In this document: piece after piece, positions 48,781-59,957 of the stretch
Position numbering within the stretch: position 1 is the first letter of the stretch
How the letters are laid out: the number at the start of each line of letters is the position of its first letter
Assembly: GCA_033961575.1 (NCBI GenBank)
Contig: CM066732.1
Location: forward strand, 106,518,687 to 106,582,686
Direction of reading: 5' to 3'
From: Aselliscus stoliczkanus
Lineage: Eukaryota > Chordata > Mammalia > Chiroptera > Hipposideridae
DNA length: 64,000 nucleotides
The notes under the pieces: model-generated
Databases searched by the model: none
Told to the model about the DNA's origin: nothing
Seen by the model: the letters and a program-made list of their open reading frames with translations, nothing else
Position numbers and translations under genes: made by a program

Positions 48781-48985
48781 GATTGGGATTTTTCATTAGG
48801 TCAGGAATAGGGGACAGAATGAGCAAAGAGAAGGAAAAAAATGAGACATATGAAGGTGTCAGAGCTCAATAAACATACAGCACTATTTATCTGAAGAGGA
48901 GACAGGCTCTACATCTATTGGCCTCCCAGCTATGTTCCATAGAACCTGCTATACAATCCCCAACTATGGGCTAGACTTACCAACT
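48781..48985. other. Unique sequence
   Basis: Nothing recognised. Confidence 0.4.
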
Positions 48986-48998
48986 GCATATGAAAAAG

Positions 48999-49151
48999 CG
49001 GGCTGGCAGAGTGGCTCAGTTGGTTAAGAGCTCACTCAAGAGTGGGAACTGAGCTCTGAGCAACAGCAGTTTGATGCCCAGCCTGAGCTGAGCTGCTGCT
49101 GAGCTGCCAACAGGTGGCAGGATGGCTCAGCTAAAAAAAAAAAAGTGCTTT
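48999..49151 (+). mobile_element. tRNA-derived SINE, short form b, with TSD
   Basis: Head CGGGCTGGCAGAG, A-box-like TGGCTCAGTTGG, body 'gagctgagctgctgctgagctgccaacaggtggcaggatggctcagct', then A-run. Perfect target duplications GCATATGAAAAAG at 48986-48998 and 49152-49164. Its end corresponds to the boundary between the two units of the dimeric SINE at 52303-52684. Confidence 0.95.
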
Positions 49152-49164
49152 GCATATGAAAAAG

Positions 49165-51339
49165 AACTCAAGTGAGCAGTATAATGGAGGTTTTCCAAGA
49201 GAGGATGTTGTAACTGAGATAGAGAAGGGACTCAAATTTCAGATCTCTTCTTATCCCATGAGACCAGAATTTAGTGAAACTCCTTCATGGAAGCCTGGAA
49301 CCTCTCAGGATCAAAACAAGTTTCAAGGTCTCCATTCTAGAGGCTTAGAATGCAACCAGTCCTTGTTATATCAGCCAATGTTTTGGGCTCTTTGTTTAGA
49401 ATGTGGCATAACCCAACAGACCCATGTCTGCCTCTGCTCTGAAATCTCTATTGGAGCAGGAGAAAATAGTCAGGGAACACGAGCCTGGCCAATATCTCCT
49501 TGCATTTCATGGTAAGAGAAAGGGATTGAGAAAACTAAATATAAAATTATCCATTTCCAGTCCTGTATTAATGGAGCAGATCAAGAAGTTCAGGTCTATT
49601 TTAGACCAGCGTACAAGCTGATCTAATTACTTATTTAAGGATTCTTTATTGCATCTTTTTTCCCAAGGTCTCATGGAGAGATACAGCATAACCTGATTCT
49701 TTTCTAAAATTGAACTTGTGGAAGAAGTGCAGTGAGAGTCTTCTATTACTATGACTCCCTCCTTCCTTCATCCTCAGGCAATTGATGATATATTTATATA
49801 ATACAAAGTAATTCTGTGTAATCACATTTGTGAACTATATTTAAGGCTGTCCTTATGGCTCTCTGTGTGGGACATGTTTAGCATGTGCTATTGGTAAGGT
49901 CCCGGGTGCTTTTAATGGTAAACGTGGGGTATCCTGCTTCCACACAAAATATCCTTTTTAAGGGGAAAGACCATGTGGGATTATTTCCCATGAGAAAGAG
50001 AACAAGGTATATATCACCTCTTCCATTGGATAAGAATCTGCCCCTAGCATAGCTCTTATGCATGAAAACAGAAGAAAAGGAAGTTTTAAATAACACACCG
50101 CAAATTGAATAACACTGCACAAAAGAATCCTTTAACTAGCATTATCACTAAAGTTAAGCAAAGTCCTCAAATGTTTTGTTTTTTTTTTAAAGCAGATAAA
50201 AGCTACTGACTGATGGATCAGAAAAACTGAGGAATTTCTTGGGTGACTCTTCACAAAGAAGCACATCAAAGCATCCAAATCACAAGTTGAGCACAGAGCT
50301 TACTGAGGCTCTTGGGAAAAGTGAGCCATGTGCTTAATTCGTTTTACTGGAGCCAGCACTATCTAACCCAGACCAGAGGTTTACACACATCTGAAAAGGA
50401 GATGAGTCTGTAGTCAGAACACACCAGGCTCAGCTACTGTAACAGGAAGTCAGAGGTAAACCCAGGGCAAGTACCAGACAGGTGGCTTCTGTAATTCTGG
50501 CAAAGGATTTTCCCTTATGTTCACTATATAAACATTGTAAATTGTATTTATTTATAACTTAAGGACAAGTGCTATGAACAAGCATTTGACTCAGAAAGTC
50601 AAATGAAAAGTCAAAGAGCACTGACAGTATTCCTGGCAATGTACTAACATGATAGCAAATTTTATTTCAAGTTCTAAGTTTTGCTTTAAATGTCATTAGT
50701 ATTAATTGCTGCCACCTCAATAGAATGAAATTTCTCCAAAACAAAATAATTGTTAAAAAAAAAAGTCACAGAGGTTTTACATGGAGACAGTTCTGTGGAT
50801 TACTAAGTGAAGGTCCATAATAGATGCCAGAGTGACCGTCTTCCTGGGACAACTCAAGAAAGAGGAAGAAGAACATTCTTTAATAAAAGGAAGGGAGATA
50901 ATAAGAGCAAAGTCAATGTATATCCTTTCTGTATTCTACAGGCATCAAAGAAAATTGGTCTGGAGCTAAGATTTGCCCATTTGTTTAAGTAACCTAATTT
51001 CAGAGGAGGAAATATACACCTACCTGCTGGGAATGACTTTGTCCCCATGCCCCCATTTGAACTTATGTGAAGAGAATATTCTTTGCAGGAGACATAGCCC
51101 AAATGCAAAGATTCATGATATCACAAGCTGTGAGATGAGGAAAGCTCAAGAATTAAGCAACAGGGAAAACAGGATCAGATAGCTTTACATATCAACCTTT
51201 AAATTTTTGCTTCAGGCTAATTAGAATTCTAATAAAATTCTATGCCTAGAAACCACGAAATGTATGATGCATTGGTAAGCACAACTTAGTGTACTAGATC
51301 ATTCAAAGTTTATATACGCCAAAGTTAGACAATTATACC
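49165..51339. other. Unique sequence
   Basis: No gene or repeat recognised. The frame 49150-49515 (121 codons) partly overlaps the SINE tail and has no recognisable domain. Confidence 0.4.
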
Positions 51340-51782
51340 ATCCTCTTTTCTTAAATTGCAGTTGATATACAATATTGTATTAGTTACAGGTGGACAGCAT
51401 AATGACTAGACATTTATATACCTTACAATAATAATAAGATCACCATAATAAGTCTAGTACCCATCTAATACCATAACAATATCATTGACTATATTCTCTA
51501 TGTTGTACATGACATCCCCCTAACTAATTTTATAACTGGCAGTTTGTACTTCTTAGTCCCTTTACCCTTTTTTGCCCATCCCCTCATGCCCCTCCAGTCT
51601 GGCAACCATCAGTTTGTTCTCTGTATTTATGAGTTTGTTTGTTTTGTCCATTGCTTTTTAGATTCCAGATATAAATGATATCATATAGTATTTGTTTTTC
51701 TCCACCTGACTTGTTTCATTTAGCATGATATTCTCTAGGTCCATTCATGTTGTCGCAAAATTTTTATAGCTGAGTTATTTTC

Positions 51783-51831
<49 letters not shown>

Positions 51832-51960
51832 ACACCACATCTTCTTTATCCATTCACCTATCAATGAATGGACACCTAGGTTGCTTCCATATCTTAGATA
51901 TTGTAACTAATGCTGCAATGAACATAGGGGTAATTATATACTATTCTTATTCTAAGTTTT
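51340..51960 (-). mobile_element. L1 3' UTR fragment, antisense
   Basis: 'gttgatatacaatattgtattagttacaggtggacagcat', 'ttctctgtatttatgagtttgtttg', 'cttgtttcatttagcatgatattctctaggtccattcatgttgtcgcaaa' and 'tctttatccattcacctatcaatgaatggacacctaggttgcttccatat' are L1 read backwards, truncated near 51960. Confidence 0.88.
51788..51829. repeat. (TG)n microsatellite in L1
   Basis: Twenty or so TG units in the antisense L1 3' region. Confidence 0.95.
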
Positions 51961-52024
51961 TATGGTAAGAAGAATCAACATGAATGGTAACATAAAGAGG
52001 CCTCTTGTATTGAAAATGCATTAA

Positions 52025-52090
52025 TTTTCAAGGTTAAAGATTCTCAAAATATAACATGAATCAGAATTATCTGTGGATACTATTAAAAAT
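52025..52090 (+). mobile_element. MER5A-like fragment
   Basis: 'aagattctcaaaatataacatgaatcagaattatctgtgga' resembles the 5' end of MER5A. Short, weak. Confidence 0.4.
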
Positions 52091-52114
52091 AGTATAATGT
52101 CAAATATACCAATA

Positions 52115-53285
52115 TTAATATCATAGGGGTACCAGAAGAAAAAGAGAGAGCAAGAAATTGAAAACCTTTTTGAAGAAATAATGATGGAAAGCTTCCCTAA
52201 CCTGGTGAAGGAAATGAATATTCAAGCCCAGGACGAACTATACCAAGACACATCATAATTAAAATGCCAAAGATTAAAGACAAAACAAAAAAGGAAGAAC
52301 CAACCGGCCAAGTAGCTCAGTTGGTTAAGAGTGCGAACTCTGAGCAACAGGGTCACTGGGTTGAGTCCCACATGGGCCAGTGAGCTGTGCCTGAGCTGAG
52401 CTGGCACTGAGCTCTCAACAGGTGGCAGGATGGCTCAGCTGGTGAAAGCACGTACTCCTAACAACAAGGTTGCTGGTTCAACACCCACATGGGGTGGTGG
52501 GCTGCGCCCACCCACAACTAAAATTGAACACAGCACCTTGGACTGAGTGGCCATGAGCTGCCGACGGGCAGCTGGATGGCAACTGAACTTGGAGCTGAGC
52601 TAGCTGCGTCCTCCACAACTAAAATTGAAGGACAACAACTTAGCTGTTCCCCTTCCCCAATAAAAATCTTTAAAGAAAAAAAAAGATAGGGTGGATGAAT
52701 GTATAAGAAAATAAGGCCCTTACATATGCTGCCTACAAGAGACTCACTTCAGATAGAAAGACACGCAGAGACAGGAAGTAAAAGGATGGTACAAGGCGGT
52801 TCATGAAAATGAAAACAAACAAAAAAGCTGGGGTGGCAATACTTATACCATACAAAATAAACTTTAAAACAAAAGCTGTAGCAAAAGACAAAGAAGGACC
52901 CAGCAATTCCACTTCTAGGCATTGATCCAAAGAAACCCAAACACAGAATGCTATTTCAAGTAGACATATGAATTCACATATTCACTGCATCATTGTTTAC
53001 AATGGCCAAGATGTGTAGCCAGCCTGGGTGTCTGTCAATAGAAGAATAGATGAAGAAGAGATTACATGTATATACAATGGAATATTGTTCAACCATGGAA
53101 GAGAATGGGTTCTCTTCCCCAGGGAATATAGTCAATAATACGGTATTAACTTTGCATAGTGCCAGATGGGTACTAGAGAGGAGGATCACTTCTTAAATTA
53201 TATCAATGTCTAACCACTATGCTGTACACCTGAAATTAATATAAAATATTGAATGTCAACTATAATTGAAAAATTATAAAAGGGA
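52115..53285 (+). mobile_element. L1 mosaic, sense, internally deleted
   Basis: Three L1 blocks in sense order: ORF1 ('gaaattgaaaacctttttgaagaaataatgatggaaagcttccctaac'), then after the SINE an ORF2 endonuclease-region block ('ctgcctacaagagactcacttcagatagaaagacac'), then at about 52897 a jump to the end of ORF2 ('gacccagcaattccacttctaggcattgatcc') and the 3' UTR. The join occurs at 'aagaagGACCCAGC', where the sequences share GGACC-like bases. All frames are broken. Confidence 0.82.
52303..52684 (+). mobile_element. Dimeric tRNA-derived T+ SINE (form c)
   Basis: Two tRNA-like units in tandem. Unit 1 has A box TAGCTCAGTTGG and B-like 'gggttgagtccc'; unit 2 starts about 52430 with 'tggctcagctggtgaaagcacg' and B-like GGTTCAACACC. 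A body with 'gagctgagct' units follows, then 'gttccccttccccaataaaaatcttt' as in the long form a, giving the AATAAA plus TCTTT tail of T+ SINEs. It interrupts an L1. Clear target duplications were not found. Confidence 0.88.
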
Positions 53286-53329
53286 GGGAAAGGTAAAGGA
53301 GAATAAGAGGTTCAAATTTCCAGGTATAA

Positions 53330-53525
53330 AACAAGTTAAGTCATGGGGATATAATATACAGCATAGGGAATACAAATCAATAATATTATGATAGTGTGGT
53401 ACACTATCAGATGGTTACTGGACTTATAATACTTCTTTAAGTATACAAATGTTGAATAACTATGGCATATACCTAAACCTAATATATGCTAGCTATATTT
53501 TGACAAAAATCTTTAAAAATATAGT
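53330..53525 (+). mobile_element. L1 3' UTR fragment, sense
   Basis: 'atataatatacagcatagggaatacaaatcaataatat', 'tagtgtggtacactatcagatggttactgga' and 'ggcatatacctaaacctaatat' are a second L1 3' UTR block behind the L1 mosaic. Confidence 0.65.
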
Positions 53526-56500
53526 AATAATATCTGTCCTACTAAATGTGTGATCCAAACATAAAATCAAATACTATCATGTCAAAGGGATGGTTGGCAT
53601 ACAAATCATTCGGGTACTACCCAAAATCCAAAAAATCTTCACTCATGACTTCAAGCTACTGCTTTCAATATTCAGGAGGTTAGTTCATAGGTTAAATGAC
53701 CCTACCACCCATACAACTATCTCTGCCTAACTTCCCTGTCTCTACTAGCTCATCTTCCTTCATGCTCTGTACCAGATGCCCAATGGCCCTCTCACTTGTC
53801 CTACATTTACTGAACTTCATCATCCTAAATCAGTTTTCCTGCCAGTCAACATCGCTTCCCTTAGTCTACTCTCTACCTACACAATTTTTGTGCTGCTAAA
53901 GGCTACTGCTCACCAACCAATCCATCATGCTCCCAGGTCTACTAAGCATTTCCAAATCTTACTCAATTTTCTGCCCATGTGACAAACTGAATTCCCTACA
54001 ACCAATATCTGCAATTACTACCCACACGGACTGGCATACTCAGGTTATCAGCCTAGTAAGCGAGCCCCAGGGCAGAGTTCATAGAGGTAGCCTTCTCATG
54101 AAGGAAGGAAAAAACAGGTTTGTTAGATATGAAGACAAAGCAGCAGGCATGGAAGTCTTCAGGCTGATTTCAGGAGAAGGAATACAAGACAATTGGTGAC
54201 TGTGGATTAGCAAATACAATTCTGTCCATCATTAATCCATAGGTGAAAACAGAAGTCCATCCATGGGCAAGCTAGGGTAAATGGTTTTAAATGCAAAGAC
54301 AAATTTATCTGATAAAAAGTTTTATTTTCTTCTTAATCTACTTCATTAACCCTATGAAAATCAGCATTGAGAAAGAATATTTTGGATCAAAAGGAAACAT
54401 TTTTTTAAAACTCTGTGCAGAAAAGTTCTGACTGCCTGACAAATTTCTGGCTTTAATCAAGTAAGCTTAATGGGGAAGGATGTGTCACTGAAAGTCATCT
54501 AGTTGCCATTTCTGAACTTTACATAAAACTTCTTTTACTATCTCTCCCTCATATTCTAGATGTTTGCTTTGTTTTTGTTTATTCCTACCATACTGACTTT
54601 ATTATGTATTAGCCTTAGGCATTTTGGAAATACCTCTCAGATATTAATGCCTTTGGAGCTCGATTGGTCTACTATACACTCCTTACTTTGGTAAAAACTT
54701 TACCTTAACAACATTAGCCATAAAAAGACTGCTTCTAACTCTAACGGACAAAAAGAAATGAGGTAAAAAACAGAGCTGTCTCAGCCAGCTGTTTAAGCCA
54801 CGAACTAATAAAACAAATCAAGAGCAAGAGGTTGAAAATAACTAGCCTATTTCCTCAAATAAACAGTTCTTCATATACTTAAAAGCATGTATGACTCTCA
54901 TTGACCTTCTGTTCCCTGGCTAGTCCTGCAACTTATTTAAAATATGACTTCTTTATTGCATGGATTCAAATGTACATTTGTCAAATCACATTTCCCAAAA
55001 ACCTATCTATGTACAACAAAGAGTTTGTAGAAACGACTGAGTTGGACTGAAACAAGAATCAGTTCCTTCTTCGAATACTCTAAGTTTCATGCAGAGTTTA
55101 TTATATTTTCTCTCAACTTTCCCATAAACTTGTTCTATTCATCTAAGTTTGACATTGCTTCTAAACTGTTCATTGTACAAATGGAATAAGCTATCATTGG
55201 GTATTAATCAGAATTCTTTTTGCAGAGGACAAAAAGATATTCAAATTAACTTAACCACATAATCAAATTCTAAGGACATGGGTAATGTTGGCTTCAAGAT
55301 CAGTTGCCTCCAAGGACTCAAAGGGCATTAGGGCTTCCTGTGTCCCCGTTCCCCGCTTCCCTCAGGCAGAGGACACAGCTACTGACTGCTCTGAGGTCAC
55401 ATGCTAAGAGCTCACAGTCTAAGGAGAAGGGACTTACAGATTTAGTATGATTGCAACCATTGAAACAGGTCTGACCAGTTCCCCAAAGGAAGAAAGGTGG
55501 TGCTATCAGAAGGGTGGTGATAGGATGAAGAAAGCTGCTGGTCAGAGGAAAAGGTCCTCACAACAGTTACCTCAGATATGGCCTGGTGTCTGAAAAGTCA
55601 GTTGATTAACTGAACAATTGGCATGAATTTTCCTGCAATCCTAACAAAACTGATACCCTTGTAGAAAAAATATTAAAATATGACAAATCGAATGCATTTT
55701 CATACCTTTCTTACTCTTAATGAGCACATCACTCATTGCATACTTAAAATTATTTTCTTAGTGCTTCCTCCAAGTGTAAATTGAATTTTTTCCTAGTACT
55801 TTTTTAATAGATATCTTGCATTCAGACTCTAAGCAGTTTTTCTCTGCTTTTTCTTCGATCTTGTTAGAGAAAGCCATGGTTTGACATTCTAAACATTTTG
55901 GGGTTTTGTTTTATTTTGGCCAGTATTCTGAGTCCTATGAGGTCCTACATCTTTCCATCTATTGCCTGGCAGAGAAAGAGGACGATGATGAAGCAGGTAT
56001 AGATGGCAGAAGTTCTTAAATTTTGCTAATTATCAGACTCACCTAGAGGATTTATTAATCCAACATCTACCTCCCTCAGCACTAGAATGTGGCTCCCGAT
56101 ACTTCACACTCCAATTCTAATGTTTCCTTCAACTGATTGTCTCTCCACAGATACTTAATGATCAGTTATCTAAAACCATAGACTTTCACTAACCGCCATT
56201 CCTACTCCATCAATAACTTTACATATAATGTTTTGAAAGGTCTTTTAATCCCTTTTCCCAAAGCAAAACTTTTTAAAAAATAGCTACATAATGAACTGTG
56301 ATAATTATTCATTGAAACCACTAATATAGGGGAAAATATATACTAATATGTCTCAAAAATGCAACTCCCTTCTGCACAAAACTCATTTTTGTGTCAGAAA
56401 AAGAGGCTCTAATGTAGACTTAGGTACAAGTAATTCTTTGAAAAAAGCTCCAGCTTTTCTGTAAATTGATCCATGATTTTCTCTCTGCTAGGCTTGGGAA

Positions 56501-57538
56501 ACTATCAATTTCTAGCATCTATCACAGAAAGTCGACCTATAAATCTCCTATCTCAGAGGAGTCCTTAGGGATATTAGTGCCCAGTCTCTAAAATCTGCTG
56601 CAAGAATTTGAGGAACTGGTATGATTTGTATGTTAAGTGAGAACTAAGTGTCTTTTAAAATCTTTCTCTCAATGACTATATATTAACATATACGTATTTA
56701 AAACTATAGATATTTTTGAAACAAAGTCATTTTATTTGATTCTGTATACTGTATTTCAGTCCCAGAACAAATGCTCAGTATTTTAAATGCATAAAACTTA
56801 GCCAGCTAATAACAGTCCAAAAGAAAAACAAAGCATTTGAAGTTCATTGTGCAAATACTGAAAGTAAAATTTCATAGAGAATTTATGAGACTCAAACCAA
56901 ATCTTTGATGTTTGTTTTGTGCAGTCAAAACAGTTTTTGATATTACACGTATAATACTCCAAAGGACAGGACTTGGTTTCCACATCTACAAAACAAGAAC
57001 ATGTAAACTAGGTAATTCCTGAGGCCCCTCAAGAATTCTTTAGTTCTAGTGTTCTGTTTATGTACTATTCTTTATCGCTGGTATTTTTTAGGAAAACTAG
57101 AAATAAATTCAGCTATGGTTAGAGACAAAAAAAAAAAGCTTAATTCATGAAGTTTGGTTTCTGTTTCTAATTTAATTAGCAAATGACTTTGAAGTATATT
57201 TAAGGAAAAAAGTGACAGTAATACCTATTTGTTTTCTTTGGTTTATTTATATCACACAGACCTAGAATCATGATTTGAAGCTGATAGGGAAGGGAAGAGA
57301 ACAGGAGGAAAAAGAGAAATAAAAGCTCTTGCTGTATTTTGGAAATAGATGGTTTTGATTTTGACAAATTCACAAAACATACAGCGTTTTTTGTGGATCA
57401 TTTGGTAAATTACTGAATTAATTATACCTGTATTTGAACACGATGATCAGGTAAGTTCCCTAAACTAACATAAAATTATTTTTGTGTTTCAGAAAATAGT
57501 TTAAAGAAATTGAGCCTAAAAGTTTATATTAAAAAGAA
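53526..57538. other. Unique sequence, 4 kb
   Basis: No gene or RNA recognised. 'gcagaagttcttaaattttgctaattatcagactcacctagagga' near 56005-56050 may be a diverged MER5A. Short open frames at 53696-54199 are unsupported. Confidence 0.4.
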
Positions 57539-57620
57539 GCACGCATGCGCTCACAAGCACATGCGTGCGCATGCGTGCACACACGCACACACGCACACAC
57601 ACGCACACACACACACACAC
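57539..57620. repeat. Alternating CA/CG purine-pyrimidine tract
   Basis: About 80 bp of almost strictly alternating purine and pyrimidine. The left half is rich in GCATGCG and GTGCGC; the right half is CA with CG interruptions. CpG content is unusual for this AT-rich, CpG-poor window. Confidence 0.93.
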
Positions 57621-57960
57621 CTGTAGCTTGTCAACACATTGGCCTACTAAAAAAAATCCTAATAAAAGAATGCAAAAAATATTATATCAAGTCTGCCAAA
57701 CAAGGCCCTTTGTCATGGGTTTATGCCGACTAAGTGCTTAATACTGTACCAGGTTATATGCCTACTTAGGCATCTGAAATAAATAGATAAAAGTAGAAGT
57801 AATACCATTTACCAATACTTGAATACACATAGGAATAAAGTACAAAATTTCACTCTCAAAGGCATCAGAATCAAAGATGTGACAAATGCATAGCCCAAGT
57901 TTCACATCTAAAAACTAAAACCAAGCAGCCACAGAAAACCATGTGATCCTCGGCCCTCTT
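57621..57960. other. Unique sequence
   Basis: Nothing recognised. Confidence 0.4.
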
Positions 57961-57990
57961 CACTCCACGGGCTAACTTTGTTGTTTCTGA

Positions 57991-58425
57991 GTGTGGATTC
58001 TTCAGCTTTTCTGCCTTCCTGAAGGCTCAGCACACCTCAAGGAGTATGGCAGTGATAATCTGAAGCCCGTCCACATACCAGAGCAGCTGCCAATGGAAAC
58101 TGGCCTAAACCACTCGGCAGGAGTGCAGGGACAGGCTGGTGCTGACCGAATCCCTGGAGGGTTTTGGCCAGAGAGTGACCAGCTTTTTGTATCCATGAGC
58201 AGAGTGTCTCTTAGCTCACAGCCTCCCATTAGCCAGATGCCCTCAGGAATCAGTTGGCTGTTACCCAGGGAACAGGCTACAGAGGACAGCAAGACACACA
58301 GTTGGGCTTTCCAGTCAGGTTCCCTTCCAGAGGGTGGAGCCACATCAGGGAGAAAGAAACCTTCTCTACCTTCCTGGTCAGTTGTCCCAATATTGCAATC
58401 TCATAGTTTTACAACCAGGCCATAA
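57991..58425 (+). other. Unexplained GC-richer open frame, 144 codons
   Basis: The longest frame in the window not accounted for by a repeat or retrocopy. The + strand is open for 144 codons and the - strand for 113. The translation is rich in Ser, Pro, Gly and Gln, with no transmembrane segment, signal peptide or recognisable domain. A branch-point-like CTAAC and pyrimidine-rich 'tttgttgtttctg' with AG at about 58004-58005 precede most of it, so an exon or a piece of a decayed gene is possible. No splice donor was found at the right end, where old L1 sequence begins near 58440. I do not call it a gene. Confidence 0.25.
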
Positions 58426-58439
58426 AAACCTTAGTAACA

Positions 58440-59011
58440 GTGAAACAGGCTTTTTCATACTGTGCTGGTGAGAGTGTAATCTGGCCCAGCTTTTCAAGAG
58501 TATGAAAGAGATGCATGAGCTTTGACATAGTAATTCCACATTAAGGAATTTATCCTAAGGCAATCATCAGAGATTTAATTTAAGCCCTGTGCAAAAGAGT
58601 GAAAATTGGATTATTATTTATGAGAGCAAAGACTTGGAAACAAAATAGTAACTTAATTAAATTGTACTAAAGCAACAAAATTAAGCATTACTAAGCACAG
58701 CAAAATATATACTCCTGAACAACAGTTAATATCATGGGGAAATCTTCATGATAATTCAAGTAGAAAAAAATCAGCATACAAAAATTCAACATAGTATATA
58801 GTTATAAACCTTTAAGAAATACATATATAAAATGCATGTGTACACAAGGAAAAGACTAGAAGAACATACACAAAATTTTTAGTATTGGCTACTTTAGCAT
58901 AATGGGATTAATCAGTGATTTTAATTTATGTCTATTATTTTCAATATTTTCTAAAATATTTTAAATGAACATGAATAATGGCTGGCACATTTTTATATGT
59001 GTGTATATATA
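58440..59011 (+). mobile_element. Old L1 (L1M/HAL1-like) 3' part, sense
   Basis: 'tactgtgctggtgagagtgtaatctggcccagc', 'tagtaattccacattaaggaatttatcctaaggcaatcatcaga' and 'aaattggattattatttatgagagcaaagac' are degraded L1 ORF2 end and 3' UTR. Confidence 0.72.
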
Positions 59012-59249
59012 CAGGGGGTGCCAAAAAAATGTATACACATTTTAAGAAAGGAAAAATGTATTAAAATTATAATAATCAATATATACCAATAACAAAAGAT
59101 GACTACAAGTCACATTTGACTTCTGCAATTTCAAGAGATGCTCAAAGTGGTTACCATCAGCATCCAGACACTTCTGATTATGGCAAACTACTGCTTGAGC
59201 AACATTGACCAAAGTGTCCATTTGGTGTACACTTTTTGGGCACCTCCAC
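59012..59249 (-). mobile_element. Tc1/mariner-derived element, 240-bp form
   Basis: Left end CAGGGGGTGCCAAAAAAATG after a TA; right end 'cactttttgggcacctcc' is its diverged inverse. On the - strand it keeps the transposase C-terminus in one frame: 'DTLVNVAQAVVCHNQKCLD' followed by 'ADGNHFEHLL', where DG-x-x-F-E is the usual mariner C-terminal motif. This is the better preserved of the two copies with coding remnant. It is non-autonomous. Confidence 0.87.
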
Positions 59250-59538
59250 AATATATATGTATATATATCCATATATATTTGATCTACATATATATTCACT
59301 ATTTGTTATGTGAAAAAATAATTTTTAAAATGAAGAAAAAAATTATTTCAAAAACAAAAAAATACAGCCCCAAATTTCATGTGTTCTCTATAATATTTGT
59401 ATATTGAGAGCCTAGATGGAGTATCCTACTGAATTTGAAGGGAAACCCAGAGCTGGAGTAAAGAGAAAGTGGTTCTTCAAGCACTAACCAAGCAAGGCTT
59501 TACAAGCACCTCCCACCAAGGGCCTCAATGCATCAGAT
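59250..59538. other. Unique AT-rich sequence
   Basis: Nothing recognised beyond AT-rich runs. Confidence 0.4.
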
Positions 59539-59547
59539 CTCTACTCT

Positions 59548-59948
59548 TTTTTTTTTAAGATTTTACTGGAGAATTGGAGGAGGGGAACAGTGTTGGGGAA
59601 TTGGGGAAGGGGAACAGCCAAGTTGTTGTCCTTCAATCTTAGCTGTGGAGGGCCCACCTAGCTCAGCTCCAAGTCCAGTCGCCATCCAGCCGCCAGCTGG
59701 CAGCTCCCAGTGACTCAGCTCAAGGTGCCATGTTCTATCTTAGTTGCCCGGGGGGCATAGCCCACACCCCAGGCGGGAGTTGAACCAGCAACCTTGTTAG
59801 GAGCTCGTGCTCTCACCAACTGAGACAGTCTGCCACCTGTTGGCAGCTCAATGGCAGCTCAGTTCAGGCCCATGTGGGAATCGAACAGGCAACCCTGTTG
59901 ATCAGAGCTCACACTCTTGACCAACTGAGCCACTCGGCCGGCCATTAG
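59548..59948 (-). mobile_element. Dimeric tRNA-derived T+ SINE (form c), antisense, with TSD
   Basis: Antisense equivalent of 52303-52684: GGCCGGCCGAGTGG head, 'gctcagttggtcaagagtg', the second unit beginning near 59830, and a tail reading AGATTTTA (AATAAA diverged to AGTAAA). Target duplications CTCTACTCT (59539-59547) and CTCTACACT (59949-59957). Confidence 0.88.
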
Positions 59949-59957
59949 CTCTACACT

